Positions 17,344-26,372 of a stretch of 64,000 bases of DNA are shown piece after piece. Made by a program: the position numbers and the translations under genes. Under the pieces are notes generated by a model, which worked only from the letters and a program-made list of their open reading frames with translations, was not told the origin of the DNA and ran no database searches. The stretch lies in the NCBI RefSeq assembly GCF_001677885.1, contig NZ_LOCQ01000051.1, positions 62,001-126,000 on the forward strand, in the 5' to 3' direction. The DNA is from Janthinobacterium psychrotolerans (GTDB lineage: Bacteria > Pseudomonadota > Gammaproteobacteria > Burkholderiales > Burkholderiaceae_D). Positions within the stretch are counted from its first letter, which is position 1, and each line of letters opens with the position of its first letter.

Positions 17344-18615
17344 ATGAAAATCATGACTGCTATCGCATGCGGCGCCCTCATGTCCGCTGCTGTTGCCGAC
17401 GCCTCGGCGCAAAGCTGCAAGGTGCCGGTGCTGAAGGTGCTGGCGCAAAAAAGCCTGGGGCTGACGGTGATGGAAAAGACCCTGGCCGACTATGAAAAAG
17501 CCAGCGGCACCAAGGTGCAAATCAGCTATTTCGGCGAGAACGACCGCCGCTCCAAGGCCAGGCTCGACGCTTCCACCAAGGCCGGCTCCTACCAGGTCTA
17601 TTACATCGACGAAGCCAACGTGGCCGAATTTGCCACCGCCGGCTGGGTGGTGCCACTGCTTAAATATTTGCCGAAAGAAGCCGATTACGACGACTTCCTG
17701 CCGGGCCGGCGCGCCGTCGCCTCGTACAACGGCGTGGCCTATTTCGCGCCGCTGATCGGTGGCAGCGACTTCCTGTTCTACCGCCGCGACTTGCTCGAAA
17801 AGGCCGGCATTGCGGTGCCCAGGACGCTCGACGAGCTGGTGGCGGCGGTGAAAAAAATGCACAGTCCTCCCAGCGTTTATGGCTGGGCGGCGCGGGGCCA
17901 GCGCGGCTCGGGCATGAATGTGTGGCGCTGGGCGCCGTTCATGCTGGCCGCTGGCGGCAAGTGGGAAAACAACGGCGTGCCAAGTTTCAATTCGGCGCAG
18001 GCCGTGAAGGCCACCACCTTGTACCGCGACCTGTTCAAGTACGCGCCCCCGGGCGGCGCCACCTATGACTGGAGCAATGCGCTCGAAGCGTTCAGGTCGG
18101 GCAAGGTGGCCTTCATGATCGAGTCGACGCCGTTTGCCGACTGGATGGAGGACCCGAAAAAATCGTCGGTGGTCGACAAGGTCGGCTATGTGCGCCCGCC
18201 GGCGCCGCTGGCCTCGGCCGCCTATGGTCACGGCCTGGCCATTTCCACCTCGGGCGCGAAAGACGAATGCACGCGCCAGGCGGCCGGCAAGTTCATCGCC
18301 TTTGCCACCGGCAAGGAGCAGGAGCAGGCGCGCCTGAAGGACAACGTCTTTAGCGACTACAACCGCAGCAGCACCATCAACAGCGACTACTTCCGCAAGC
18401 ACGTCAAGCCGCAGATCCAGGCCGGCCTGACCGACACCACGCCGGTGTCGCGCCTGACCATCTGGCCCAGCCCCGAGTGGCCGGACATTGGCGACAACCT
18501 GGGCGTGGTGCTGGAAGAAGTATTCACGGGCACGCGCGGCGACGTGCAAAGCGCGCTCGATGAGGCCAATGAGTACGCGACCGATGTGATGGCGCGGGCG
18601 AAGAAGCGTAAATAA
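17344..18615 (+). CDS. Polyol ABC transporter substrate-binding protein (CUT1 type)
   Basis: 423 residues with a signal peptide ending near DASAQS. It has the family-1 extracellular solute-binding fold: an early segment EKTLADYEKASGTKVQISYFGENDRRSKARLDAS, then NGVAYFAPLIGGSDFLFYRRDLLEKAGI and WSNALEAFRSGKVAFMIES. It resembles binding proteins of mannitol/sorbitol/arabitol systems (SmoE/MtlE). With the dehydrogenase and xylulokinase downstream, a pentitol such as xylitol or D-arabitol is the likely ligand (inference). It is first in a seven-gene operon with an AGGAG-like site (GGAGAC) before its ATG. Confidence 0.86.
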   Translation: MKIMTAIACGALMSAAVADASAQSCKVPVLKVLAQKSLGLTVMEKTLADYEKASGTKVQISYFGENDRRSKARLDASTKAGSYQVYYIDEANVAEFATAGWVVPLLKYLPKEADYDDFLPGRRAVASYNGVAYFAPLIGGSDFLFYRRDLLEKAGIAVPRTLDELVAAVKKMHSPPSVYGWAARGQRGSGMNVWRWAPFMLAAGGKWENNGVPSFNSAQAVKATTLYRDLFKYAPPGGATYDWSNALEAFRSGKVAFMIESTPFADWMEDPKKSSVVDKVGYVRPPAPLASAAYGHGLAISTSGAKDECTRQAAGKFIAFATGKEQEQARLKDNVFSDYNRSSTINSDYFRKHVKPQIQAGLTDTTPVSRLTIWPSPEWPDIGDNLGVVLEEVFTGTRGDVQSALDEANEYATDVMARAKKRK

Positions 18616-18621
18616 GCCGGT

Positions 18622-18667
18622 AGCGCTGGCGATCCCCAGCTCTTGCTTTTGGGGTAAAGCCAGCGCT
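18622..18667 (+). other. Strong stem-loop between binding-protein and permease genes
   Basis: Nine-base arms AGCGCTGGC and GCCAGCGCT enclose an inner CCCCA/TGGGG stem. No T run follows. Such hairpins behind binding-protein genes commonly protect the 5' message and lower expression of the permeases downstream. Confidence 0.6.
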
Positions 18668-18695
18668 TGCATCTTCACGTCTGAAAGCCCTCCTT

Positions 18696-19586
18696 ATGCC
18701 GCATTCCATCCGAAAAAAACGCCATACCTGGCTGCCAGCGGTATTTCTCACGCTGCCGCTGCTGGTGTTGCTGATCCTGGGCCTGGTGCCCACGATTGCC
18801 GCCATCAACCTGGCCCTGCAAAACCGCGTGCTGCGCTACAGCGACAGCGAGTATGTGGGGCTGGCCAACTTCATGCGCCTGTTTGGCGACCGCCGCTTCA
18901 TGAACGCCGTGCAGGTCTCGGCCGTGTGGGAAGTGGTGACCGTGGCCGGTTCGCTGGTCGCCGGCGTGCTGCTGGCCGTGTTCCTGTTCGAGAAAGTGAA
19001 GGGCCGCACGCGTGACGTGATCGCGCTGCTCCTGATCGTGCCGGTGCTGCTGCCGCGCGTGTCGGCGGCGTTTATCTGGAAGTTCATGTACTCGCCGCTG
19101 ATGGGCATCCTCAACTGGATGCTCGAATGCGTGGGCCTGGGCGGCACGGCGCTGCTGTCCGATCCGGCCACGGCGCTGTATGCGGTGGCGCTGGTCGACA
19201 TCTGGCAGTGGGGCCTGTTCTTCGGCGCGGTGATCTTGAAACTGCTGGAAACCCTGCCGCCCGAACCGCTGGAAGCGGCGCGCCTCGATTACGCGTCTAC
19301 CTTGCAGGTGTATGCGTATATCGCGCTGCCCATGCTCAAGGTGCCGATCATGAGCCTGGTGTTCATCAAGATGGTCGAGTCGCTGCGCTCGTTCGACCTG
19401 ATCTATGTGATGACCAAGGGCGGCCCCGGCATCGCCACCGAAACGCTGGACATGTATGCGTATGCGCAGGGCATCGGCCTGATGGGCAAGATCTCGTATG
19501 CGTCCAGCATGGCCGTGCTGATGATGATCGCCACCACCATCATCTTTACCTTGCTCTGGAAACGGGTCGCCAAATGGGAAAACTGA
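18696..19586 (+). CDS. Polyol ABC transporter permease 1 (MalF/SmoF-like)
   Basis: 296-residue inner-membrane protein with about six hydrophobic segments, starting with LPAVFLTLPLLVLLILGLVPT. The EAA loop that contacts the ATPase is visible as LEAARLDYASTLQVYAYIALPMLKVP (about 194-219). The ATG at 18696 follows CCTCCTT-rich sequence without a strong ribosome site, which fits translation after the upstream hairpin being weaker. It overlaps the second permease gene by 13 bases. Confidence 0.87.
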   Translation: MPHSIRKKRHTWLPAVFLTLPLLVLLILGLVPTIAAINLALQNRVLRYSDSEYVGLANFMRLFGDRRFMNAVQVSAVWEVVTVAGSLVAGVLLAVFLFEKVKGRTRDVIALLLIVPVLLPRVSAAFIWKFMYSPLMGILNWMLECVGLGGTALLSDPATALYAVALVDIWQWGLFFGAVILKLLETLPPEPLEAARLDYASTLQVYAYIALPMLKVPIMSLVFIKMVESLRSFDLIYVMTKGGPGIATETLDMYAYAQGIGLMGKISYASSMAVLMMIATTIIFTLLWKRVAKWEN

Positions 19587-20401
19587 CGATTACACGTGGC
19601 ATGGACGCCGTCGCCACTACCGCGATTACCACCGCCATCGTGCTGCTGGCGCTGTTTCCGATCCTGTGGGCCGTGCTCAATTCCTTCAAGGAGCTGATGG
19701 ACATCGTCACGCCGGTGCCGCGCTTTGTCTTCAGCCCCACGCTGGCCAATTACCGGCAGGTGCTGGCCAGCCCCGAAGTATTGACGGGCCTGGGCAACAG
19801 CGTGGCCATCGTCGGCATCGCCGTGCTGCTCGGCGCCGTGCTGGGCGTGCCGGCCGCGTATGCGATCGCCCGCTATCCGGTGCCGGCCAAGAAGGACATC
19901 CAGTTCTTCCTGCTGTCCTTGCGCTTTCTGCCGCCGGTAGCCGTGGCGATACCCCTGATCTCGATCTGGATCGACCTGGGCCTGTACGACTCGCGCCTGT
20001 CGATGGTGGTGACGTATCTGCTGGTGACCCTGTCGACGATTATCTGGCTGTCGATTCCGGCTTTTGCGCGCATCCCGAAAGAGATCGAGGAAGCGGCCGC
20101 GCTCGACGGCTACGGTCCCTACCAGGTGTTCTGGAAAGTGGCCCTGCCGGTGGCGTCGAAAACCCTGATGGGCGGCATCGTCTTCAGCTTCGTGCTGGTC
20201 TGGAATGAACTGATGATCGCGCTGGCGCTGACGTCGTCGAAAAGCGTCACCTTGCCGGTGATCGCCTCGGCATTTACCTCGATGGGCCAGGAAGTGCCGT
20301 GGGGCGTGGTCAACGCCTCCACCGTGCTGCTGGCGCTGCCGCCACTGCTGTTCGTCGGCATCCTGGGCCGGCTGCTCAACTCCATGCTCAAACATAAATA
20401 A
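19574..20401 (+). CDS. Polyol ABC transporter permease 2 (MalG/SmoG-like)
   Basis: 275 residues; six hydrophobic segments, with the EAA motif IEEAAALDGYGPYQVFWKVALP (about 171-192). The start is set at the ATG at 19574, which overlaps the end of permease 1 and gives MGKLTITRGMDAVATTAITTAI; the longer frame upstream is a shadow of permease 1. It forms the second half of the membrane channel. Confidence 0.87.
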   Translation: MGKLTITRGMDAVATTAITTAIVLLALFPILWAVLNSFKELMDIVTPVPRFVFSPTLANYRQVLASPEVLTGLGNSVAIVGIAVLLGAVLGVPAAYAIARYPVPAKKDIQFFLLSLRFLPPVAVAIPLISIWIDLGLYDSRLSMVVTYLLVTLSTIIWLSIPAFARIPKEIEEAAALDGYGPYQVFWKVALPVASKTLMGGIVFSFVLVWNELMIALALTSSKSVTLPVIASAFTSMGQEVPWGVVNASTVLLALPPLLFVGILGRLLNSMLKHK

Positions 20402-20410
20402 GGATTTATC

Positions 20411-21445
20411 ATGCAAGCTCTCGTACTGGAACAAGCGCATTCCATCACCCTGCGCGATATCGACCTCGCCCTCGCGGTCGGCCCGCGCGACGTGAAGATC
20501 AAGGTCCACACGGTGGGCATCTGCGGCAGCGATGTGCACTACTTCAAGCACGGAAAAATTGGCCCGTTCGCGGTCGAAGCGCCGATGGTGCTGGGCCATG
20601 AAGCGTCGGGCGTGGTGGCCGAAGTGGGGGCGGAGGTGACGCACCTGAAGGTGGGCGACCGCGTCTGCATGGAGCCTGGCGTGCCGCAGTTCGATTCGCC
20701 GGCCACCATGCGCGGCCTGTACAACCTCGACCCTGCCGTGCGCTTCTGGGCCACGCCGCCCATCCACGGCTGCCTGACCCCCTACGTGGTGCATCCGGCC
20801 GCCTTTACCTTCAAGCTGCCCGACAACGTCAGCTTCGGCGAAGGCGCGATCGTCGAACCGCTGGCGATCGGACTGCAGGCGGCAAAAAAAGCCGCGATCA
20901 AGCCGGGCGACGTGGCGGTGGTGATCGGCGCCGGCACCATCGGCGCGATGACTGCGTTAGCCGCCCTGGCGGGCGGCTGCTCGCGCGTGATCCTGGCCGA
21001 CCTGGTGGCCGAAAAACTGGCGCTGTTTGCCGGCAACCCGGCCGTCACCACGGTCGACGTGCGCCAGGCGAGCCTGTTCGATACGGTGCGCGAGCAGACC
21101 GAAGGCTGGGGCGCCGATATCGTCTTCGAAGCCAGCGGCAGCATGCGCGCCTACGACAATATCACCGACCTGCTGTGCCCCAACGGCTGCCTGGTGCTGG
21201 TCGGCATGCCGCCCGATAAAGTGCCGTTCGATATCGTCGCCATCCAGGCCAGGGAGGTGCGCATCGAGTCGGTGTTCCGCTACGCCAATATCTTCCCGCG
21301 CGCGATCGCCTTGCTCGGTTCGGGCAAGATCGACGTCAAGCCCTTCATTTCGCGCACCTTCGGTTTTGCCGATGGCGTGCAGGCGTTTGACGAGGCGGCC
21401 AAGGCCTTGCCCGGCGACGTCAAGATACAGATAGAACTGGCCTGA
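20411..21445 (+). CDS. Xylitol dehydrogenase-type (D-xylulose reductase) medium-chain alcohol dehydrogenase
   Basis: 344 residues. Catalytic zinc ligands are Cys38 (ICGSDVH), His63 and Glu64 (LGHEA), with Glu149 (VEPLA) nearby as in polyol dehydrogenases. The NAD-binding motif GAGTIG is at 173-178, followed by an Asp (ILADL) that favours NAD. The lobe at 88-112 ([20 protein letters not shown]) has no Cys, so the structural zinc is missing, as in rhizobial xylitol dehydrogenases. It would oxidise xylitol or another pentitol to D-xylulose, the substrate of the downstream kinase. The gene starts nine bases after permease 2 with an AAGGA site. Confidence 0.83.
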   Translation: MQALVLEQAHSITLRDIDLALAVGPRDVKIKVHTVGICGSDVHYFKHGKIGPFAVEAPMVLGHEASGVVAEVGAEVTHLKVGDRVCMEPGVPQFDSPATMRGLYNLDPAVRFWATPPIHGCLTPYVVHPAAFTFKLPDNVSFGEGAIVEPLAIGLQAAKKAAIKPGDVAVVIGAGTIGAMTALAALAGGCSRVILADLVAEKLALFAGNPAVTTVDVRQASLFDTVREQTEGWGADIVFEASGSMRAYDNITDLLCPNGCLVLVGMPPDKVPFDIVAIQAREVRIESVFRYANIFPRAIALLGSGKIDVKPFISRTFGFADGVQAFDEAAKALPGDVKIQIELA

Positions 21446-21469
21446 GCCGGTCATCAAGGAGACAAGAAC

Positions 21470-22591
21470 ATGGCCCATATCGCCTGCAGGCAGCTGTACA
21501 AGACCTATGACCACAAGACGGCCGTGCTGCAGCCGTTCGACCTGGACATCGCCGACGGTGAATTCATCGTCCTGCTGGGGCCTTCGGGCTGCGGCAAATC
21601 GACCCTGCTGCGCATGATCGCGGGCCTGGAAGACATCAGCGGCGGCGAGCTGCATATCGGCGGCGCCGTTGTCAACGACTTGCCGGCGCGTGCGCGCAAT
21701 GTGGCGATGGTGTTCCAGAACTACGCGCTGTATCCGCACATGACGGTGTACGACAATATCGCCTTCGGCCTGCGCCGCCTGAAGGTGCCGAACGGCGAGA
21801 TCGATCGCCGCGTGCGCGAAGTCGCCGCCATCCTCAGCCTCGATGCGCTGCTCGAGCGCAAGCCGCGCGCCATGTCGGGCGGCCAGCAGCAGCGCACGGC
21901 GATCGCGCGCGCGATGATCAAGACGCCGCAGGTGTTTTTGTTCGACGAGCCGCTGTCGAACCTCGACGCCAAGCTGCGCGCGCAGCTGCGCGCCGACATC
22001 AAGCGTTTGCACCGCCGCCTGCGCACCACCACCCTGTACGTCACGCACGACCAGCTCGAAGCGATGACCCTGGCCGACCGGGTGGTGCTGATGAAGGGCG
22101 GCCATATCGAGCAGATCGGCACACCGGCCGAACTGTACAACCATCCGCGCACCCTGTTTGCGGCCGGCTTTATCGGTACGCCGGCCATGAATGTCATCGA
22201 TGGCGTGATCGAACAGGAGGGGGATCAAGCTGTGCTGGCGTGCGCCGGCCGGCGCTGGAACTTGAGCTCCGCCCGTTTTGCTGCTCTGGCGGCCGGCACC
22301 AAAGTGGTGTTCGGCCTGCGCCCGAACCACTTGCGCGCCGCCACCGCAGAGGACCGGCAGCAGGGCAGCACCAGCCACGGCCTGGACTGCAGCATCGACC
22401 TGGTGGAGTTGCTGGGGGCCGAAGCGCTGATCAGTTTCCAGTGCGGCGACTTGAGCCTGTCGGCGCTGCTGCCGGCGAACGCCGCCAACAGCGTGGCGCA
22501 AATCGGACAGTCGCTGGCGCTGGCCTTTGATGAAGAACATATCCACCTGTTCGACGCCGAAAGCGGGCTGGCGCTGGCGGCAAACCGTTAG
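21470..22591 (+). CDS. Polyol ABC transporter ATPase (MalK/SmoK/UgpC-like)
   Basis: 373 residues. Walker A GPSGCGKST at 37-45, signature MSGGQQQRTAIARAM, Walker B VFLFDEPLSNLDAK, switch His in VTHDQLEAMTLADR. The C-terminal third is the regulatory TOBE-like domain (FGLRPNHL, SIDLVELLGAEALISF) of CUT1 ATPases. It drives the two permeases encoded just upstream. The dehydrogenase gene sits between permeases and ATPase, as in several polyol operons. Confidence 0.88.
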   Translation: MAHIACRQLYKTYDHKTAVLQPFDLDIADGEFIVLLGPSGCGKSTLLRMIAGLEDISGGELHIGGAVVNDLPARARNVAMVFQNYALYPHMTVYDNIAFGLRRLKVPNGEIDRRVREVAAILSLDALLERKPRAMSGGQQQRTAIARAMIKTPQVFLFDEPLSNLDAKLRAQLRADIKRLHRRLRTTTLYVTHDQLEAMTLADRVVLMKGGHIEQIGTPAELYNHPRTLFAAGFIGTPAMNVIDGVIEQEGDQAVLACAGRRWNLSSARFAALAAGTKVVFGLRPNHLRAATAEDRQQGSTSHGLDCSIDLVELLGAEALISFQCGDLSLSALLPANAANSVAQIGQSLALAFDEEHIHLFDAESGLALAANR

Positions 22592-22625
22592 AATACCGCC
22601 ATCGAGACCGTGCAGGGGAGACGCC

Positions 22626-23504
22626 GTGACACCAGACCTGGAAGTGATCTACAAACCATTACACGAATCGTTTCGTGCGTGGGCCCACGGCTTTCCGCAC
22701 ACGGTGGCCAAATGGCATTTTCACCCCGAGTACGAGCTGCACTTCATTATCACCTCGACCGGCAAGTTCTTTATCGGCGACCATATCGGCAGCTACGGCC
22801 CGGGCAATCTGATTTTGACCGGGCCGAACCTGCCGCACAACTGGGTCAGCGAGCTGCCCGAAGGCATGGTGCTGCCCGAGCGCGACCTGGTGCTGCAGTT
22901 TTCCAGCGACTTCATCGAACGCTGCACCTTGCTGTTCCCGGAACTGGCGCCTTTGAAGTCGCTGATGGGCGAGGCTTCGCGGGGCCTGCAGTTTCCCGAT
23001 GCGCTGGGCCTGCGCCTGGTGCCGCTGATGCGCGAGCTGACGACGGCGCAGGGCCTGCGTCGGGTCGAGCTGTTCGCGCGCCTGTTCGGCGCCCTGTGCG
23101 AATGCCGCGAACGCCGTGCGCTGGCCAGCGTCACCTATATGGCGCAGGCGGGGCGCTATATGTCGTCCACCATCAACCAGGTGCTGGCGTATATCAAGCA
23201 GAACATCACCCTGGACTTTTGCGAACAGGACGTGGCCGATGTGGCCGAGATGAACACGCTCAAGTTCACGCGTTTCTTCCGCAAGCACACGGGCACCTCG
23301 TTTATCCAGTACGTCAACCAGGAGCGCATCGCGCTGGCCTGCGAGCTGCTGATGAACACCGACCTGAAGGTGACCGATATCTGCTACCGCACTGGCTTTA
23401 ACAACCTGTCCAATTTCAACCGCCAGTTTTTGGCGCACAAGCAGATGTCGCCATCGAAGTTTCGCTCCTGCCTGCTGATGAATATGTCCGAACCGTCAGC
23501 CTGA
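22626..23504 (+). CDS. AraC family transcriptional regulator
   Basis: 292 residues from a GTG start (22626) placed five bases after GGGGAG; the longer frame would run inside the ATPase gene. The N-terminal cupin-like sensing domain includes WHFHPEYELHFIITSTGKFFIGD. The C-terminal pair of helix-turn-helix motifs covers about 190-285 (DVADVAEMNTLKFTRFFRKH and VTDICYRTGFNNLSNFNRQF). Embedded in the operon it probably controls, it likely activates polyol use in response to the substrate. Confidence 0.86.
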   Translation: MTPDLEVIYKPLHESFRAWAHGFPHTVAKWHFHPEYELHFIITSTGKFFIGDHIGSYGPGNLILTGPNLPHNWVSELPEGMVLPERDLVLQFSSDFIERCTLLFPELAPLKSLMGEASRGLQFPDALGLRLVPLMRELTTAQGLRRVELFARLFGALCECRERRALASVTYMAQAGRYMSSTINQVLAYIKQNITLDFCEQDVADVAEMNTLKFTRFFRKHTGTSFIQYVNQERIALACELLMNTDLKVTDICYRTGFNNLSNFNRQFLAHKQMSPSKFRSCLLMNMSEPSA

Positions 23505-23532
23505 CGGCCCCTAGATCACTTTTTGGAATCAC

Positions 23533-25008
23533 ATGACTTATCTTGGTATCGATATCGGCACTTCCGAAGTCAAGGCCATCCTCACCGATGATGCGCAAAC
23601 CATCCTCGCCAGCAGCGGCGTGGCGCTGCGCGTGGCCAGCCCGCATCCGGGCTGGTCGGAGCAGAATCCCGAGGACTGGTGGCATGCCACGCTGGATGTG
23701 ATCGCGGCCATCCGCGCCGCCCAGCCGGTGGCGTTTTCCGGCCTGCGCGGCATTGCGCTGTCGGGCCAGATGCATGGCGCGACCCTGCTCGACAAGCAGC
23801 AGCACGTGCTGCGCGCGGCGATTTTGTGGAACGACACGCGCTCGTTTGCCGAATGCGTGGAACTCGAAGCGCTGGTGCCCGAGTCGCGCGCCATCACCGG
23901 CAACCAGGCCATGCCGGGCTTTACGGCGCCGAAACTGCTGTGGCTGCAAAAATACGAGCCGGCGCTGTTCCGCGCCACCGCCACCGTGCTGCTGCCCAAG
24001 GATTACGTGGCGCTGCGCCTTACCGGCGAATGCGTGTCCGACATGTCCGACGCTTCCGGCACCCTGTGGCTGGACGTGGCCAAACGCGACTGGTCCGACC
24101 GCATGCTGGCGGCCACCGGCCTGTCGCGCGAGCATATGCCGCGCCTGGTCGAAGGCAGCGCCGCCGCCGCCCAGGTGCGCAGCTCCTTGTGTCAGGAGTG
24201 GGGCATCCATCACCCGGTGATATTGGCCGGCGGCGCCGGCGACAATGCGGCGGCCGCCGTCGGCCTGGGCGTGGTCGAGCCGGGCGCGGGCCTGCTGTCG
24301 CTGGGCACCTCGGGCGTGCTGTTTGCCGGCAGCGACGGCTATGCGCCCAATCCGGGCCAGGGCGTGCATGCGTTCTGCCACTGCCTGCCCGAGCGCTGGC
24401 ACCAGATGAGCGTGATCCTCAGCGCGGCGTCCAGCCTGTCCTGGGTAGCGCAGCTGACGCAATCGAACGATATCGGCGAGCTGGCCGGCCTGGCCGAAAA
24501 GGTCGATGCGCGCAAGGCGCCGCTCTTCCTGCCGTATCTGAGCGGCGAGCGCACGCCGCACAACGACGCCACCGCGCGCGGCGTGTTTTTCGGCCTGTCG
24601 ACGGAACATGGCCGCGCCGACCTGGCCTATGCGGCGATGGAGGGCGTGGCGTTTGCCATGGCCGACGGCAACGAGGCGCTGCGCAGCGCCGGCACCCACC
24701 TGACGCAGGCGTCGTTTGTCGGCGGCGGCTCGCGCAGCCGCTTCTGGGCGCAGCTGTGCGCCAGCGCCTCGGGCCTGGACGTGCTGCGCCACGACCATGG
24801 CGTGGCCGGCGGCACCATGGGTGCGGCGCGCCTGGCGCAGATGGGCGTCACCGGCCGCGCACCGGCCGAGGTGTGCACCCGCCCCGCAGTACAGGAAACC
24901 ATCGCGCCGCAGGCGTCGAACGTGCTGGCCGACCGCCTGGGCCGTTACCGCCGCCTGTATCCGCTGCTGCGCGAGGAGTTTGCGGGAGCGACCGCGGCGG
25001 CGCGCTGA
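23533..25008 (+). CDS. xylB: Xylulokinase
   Basis: 491-residue FGGY kinase. The N-terminal phosphate loop is GIDIGTSEVKAIL, the substrate region SGQMHGATLLD (77-87), and the catalytic Asp is Asp237 in GGAGDNAAAAVGLG. The ATP-side signature GGGSRSRFWAQL is near 401-412. Length fits XylB. It makes D-xylulose 5-phosphate for the pentose phosphate pathway, completing the route that begins with the pentitol importer and dehydrogenase. Confidence 0.88.
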   Translation: MTYLGIDIGTSEVKAILTDDAQTILASSGVALRVASPHPGWSEQNPEDWWHATLDVIAAIRAAQPVAFSGLRGIALSGQMHGATLLDKQQHVLRAAILWNDTRSFAECVELEALVPESRAITGNQAMPGFTAPKLLWLQKYEPALFRATATVLLPKDYVALRLTGECVSDMSDASGTLWLDVAKRDWSDRMLAATGLSREHMPRLVEGSAAAAQVRSSLCQEWGIHHPVILAGGAGDNAAAAVGLGVVEPGAGLLSLGTSGVLFAGSDGYAPNPGQGVHAFCHCLPERWHQMSVILSAASSLSWVAQLTQSNDIGELAGLAEKVDARKAPLFLPYLSGERTPHNDATARGVFFGLSTEHGRADLAYAAMEGVAFAMADGNEALRSAGTHLTQASFVGGGSRSRFWAQLCASASGLDVLRHDHGVAGGTMGAARLAQMGVTGRAPAEVCTRPAVQETIAPQASNVLADRLGRYRRLYPLLREEFAGATAAAR

Positions 25009-25025
25009 GGGTAGCTCAATTTTGC

Positions 25026-25077
25026 ATTGACATACGAAGCGTATGTCAATAACATGCTTTCACATACGTTTCGTATG
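25026..25077 (+). promoter_or_regulatory. TetR-type operator pair over the tetR-b561 promoter
   Basis: A perfect inverted repeat with 11-base arms (ATTGACATACG, three-base centre, 25026-25050) overlaps a promoter TTGACA (25027-25032), 17-base spacer, TAACAT (25050-25055). A second copy of the core (CATACG-N3-CGTATG, 25063-25077) lies 32 bp further on, about three helical turns. The placement predicts autorepression. Confidence 0.75.
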
Positions 25078-25085
25078 CGAAAGGA

Positions 25086-25718
25086 ATGCCCGTGTCTGTT
25101 TCAACCGCCACTACCGTGCGCCGCAGCCGCAGCGCCATGCTGGAGGACACCCGCACCAGGCTGCTGGCGGCGGCGCGCCAGGCGTTTGCCGAACACGGTT
25201 ACGCGCATACCTCGATGGACGATTTCACGGCCGCCGTTGGTTTGACGCGCGGCGCGCTGTACCACCATTTCGGCAGCAAGGAAAAGCTGCTGCTGGCCGT
25301 CATCGACCAGCTCGAAGGCGAGGTCGGCCTGCACCTGCAGACCGTGGCGGACGCCGCGCCCGATGGCTGGCAAGCCTTGCGCCGCCGCTGCCAGGCTTAC
25401 CTGGAGCTGGCGCTCGAACCCGAGCTGCGCCGCATCATCCTGCAGGACGCGCGCGCCATGTTCGGCGACGTGCCGCAGGCGCACCAGCGCATCGGCATCG
25501 CCGCACTCGAATCGGCCCTGCAGACGCTGATCGATGACGGCGTGGCGCGCCCCACCCATGCGGGCGTGACGGCGCGCATGCTGTACGGCGCCGTCACCGA
25601 AGCGGCGTTCTGGATCGCCGAAGCCGACGGCGATCCGCCGGCGCGTCTGGCCGTATCCACGGCCGCGCTCGACATGCTCCTCAATGGCCTGCTGGCTGGC
25701 CCACCCTCTCATCTTTAA
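25086..25718 (+). CDS. TetR family regulator
   Basis: Up to 210 residues with an N-terminal TetR helix-turn-helix (TRTRLLAAARQAFAEHGYAHTSMDDFTAAVGLTRGALYHHFGSKEKLL, about 18-65) and an all-helical ligand domain. The ATG at 25086 is almost in contact with AAAGGA; the GTG at 25092 has a better six-base spacing and may be the true start. Two matching operators lie directly upstream. The cytochrome b561 gene follows after 15 bases, so the pair is probably one autoregulated unit; the inducer is unknown. Confidence 0.86.
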   Translation: MPVSVSTATTVRRSRSAMLEDTRTRLLAAARQAFAEHGYAHTSMDDFTAAVGLTRGALYHHFGSKEKLLLAVIDQLEGEVGLHLQTVADAAPDGWQALRRRCQAYLELALEPELRRIILQDARAMFGDVPQAHQRIGIAALESALQTLIDDGVARPTHAGVTARMLYGAVTEAAFWIAEADGDPPARLAVSTAALDMLLNGLLAGPPSHL

Positions 25719-25733
25719 TACCAGGAAAACACC

Positions 25734-26327
25734 ATGCAATGGAAAAATAGCCGTGAGCGCTTTGGCGCGCTGGCCAAGTTGTTTCACTGGACCAGCGCCG
25801 CCGCCTTTATCGGCGCCTATATCGTTGTCTACTATGTGATCTGGTTCCTGGACGAGGAGGCGCCCGGCACCCTGGCGGTGCTGAACGTGCACTGGATGCT
25901 GGGCCTGCTGGTGGGCGCGCTGGTGCTGCCGCGCCTGGCCTGGCGGCTGTGCGACGTGCAGCCGCACGATCCGCCCGGCTCCGCGCTGGAGCACCGGCTG
26001 GCGCATGCGGCGCACTGGGGCCTGTACGGCCTGCTGATCGTGCTGCCCCTGACCGGCTATGCGGGCACCAGCCTGCACACGGACTTTGGCCTGTTTGCCG
26101 TGCCCTCGTTTCGCGATACCGCGCTGTTCGACGCGATGGCGTCCCTCTTCGGCTTTGACTGGGAAAGCTTCGAGCCGCCGGTCGACGCCGTGCACCACTT
26201 CCTGGGCAAATGGGTGGCCTGGGGCGTGGTGGGCCTGCATGTGCTGGCGGCGCTGTACCATCACCGGGTGCGCAAGGACGATGTACTGACGCGCATGCTG
26301 CCCCACGGCCGTCGTCGGGACAATTGA
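25734..26327 (+). CDS. Cytochrome b561 family protein
   Basis: 197 residues with four membrane segments. Candidate haem b ligands sit in LFHWTS, NVHWMLGLL, AAHWGLYGLL and GLHVLAALYHH. Members of this family carry electrons between quinol and periplasmic acceptors or superoxide. The gene lies behind the TetR gene with an AGGA site, suggesting expression under a stress or compound sensed by that regulator. It is larger than the minimal form, with an insertion between helices 3 and 4 (about 115-150). Confidence 0.85.
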   Translation: MQWKNSRERFGALAKLFHWTSAAAFIGAYIVVYYVIWFLDEEAPGTLAVLNVHWMLGLLVGALVLPRLAWRLCDVQPHDPPGSALEHRLAHAAHWGLYGLLIVLPLTGYAGTSLHTDFGLFAVPSFRDTALFDAMASLFGFDWESFEPPVDAVHHFLGKWVAWGVVGLHVLAALYHHRVRKDDVLTRMLPHGRRRDN

Positions 26328-26372
26328 CCCAGTCCAGCGCGGCCCGAACGGGCAAAAAAGCCTTGCCGATTT

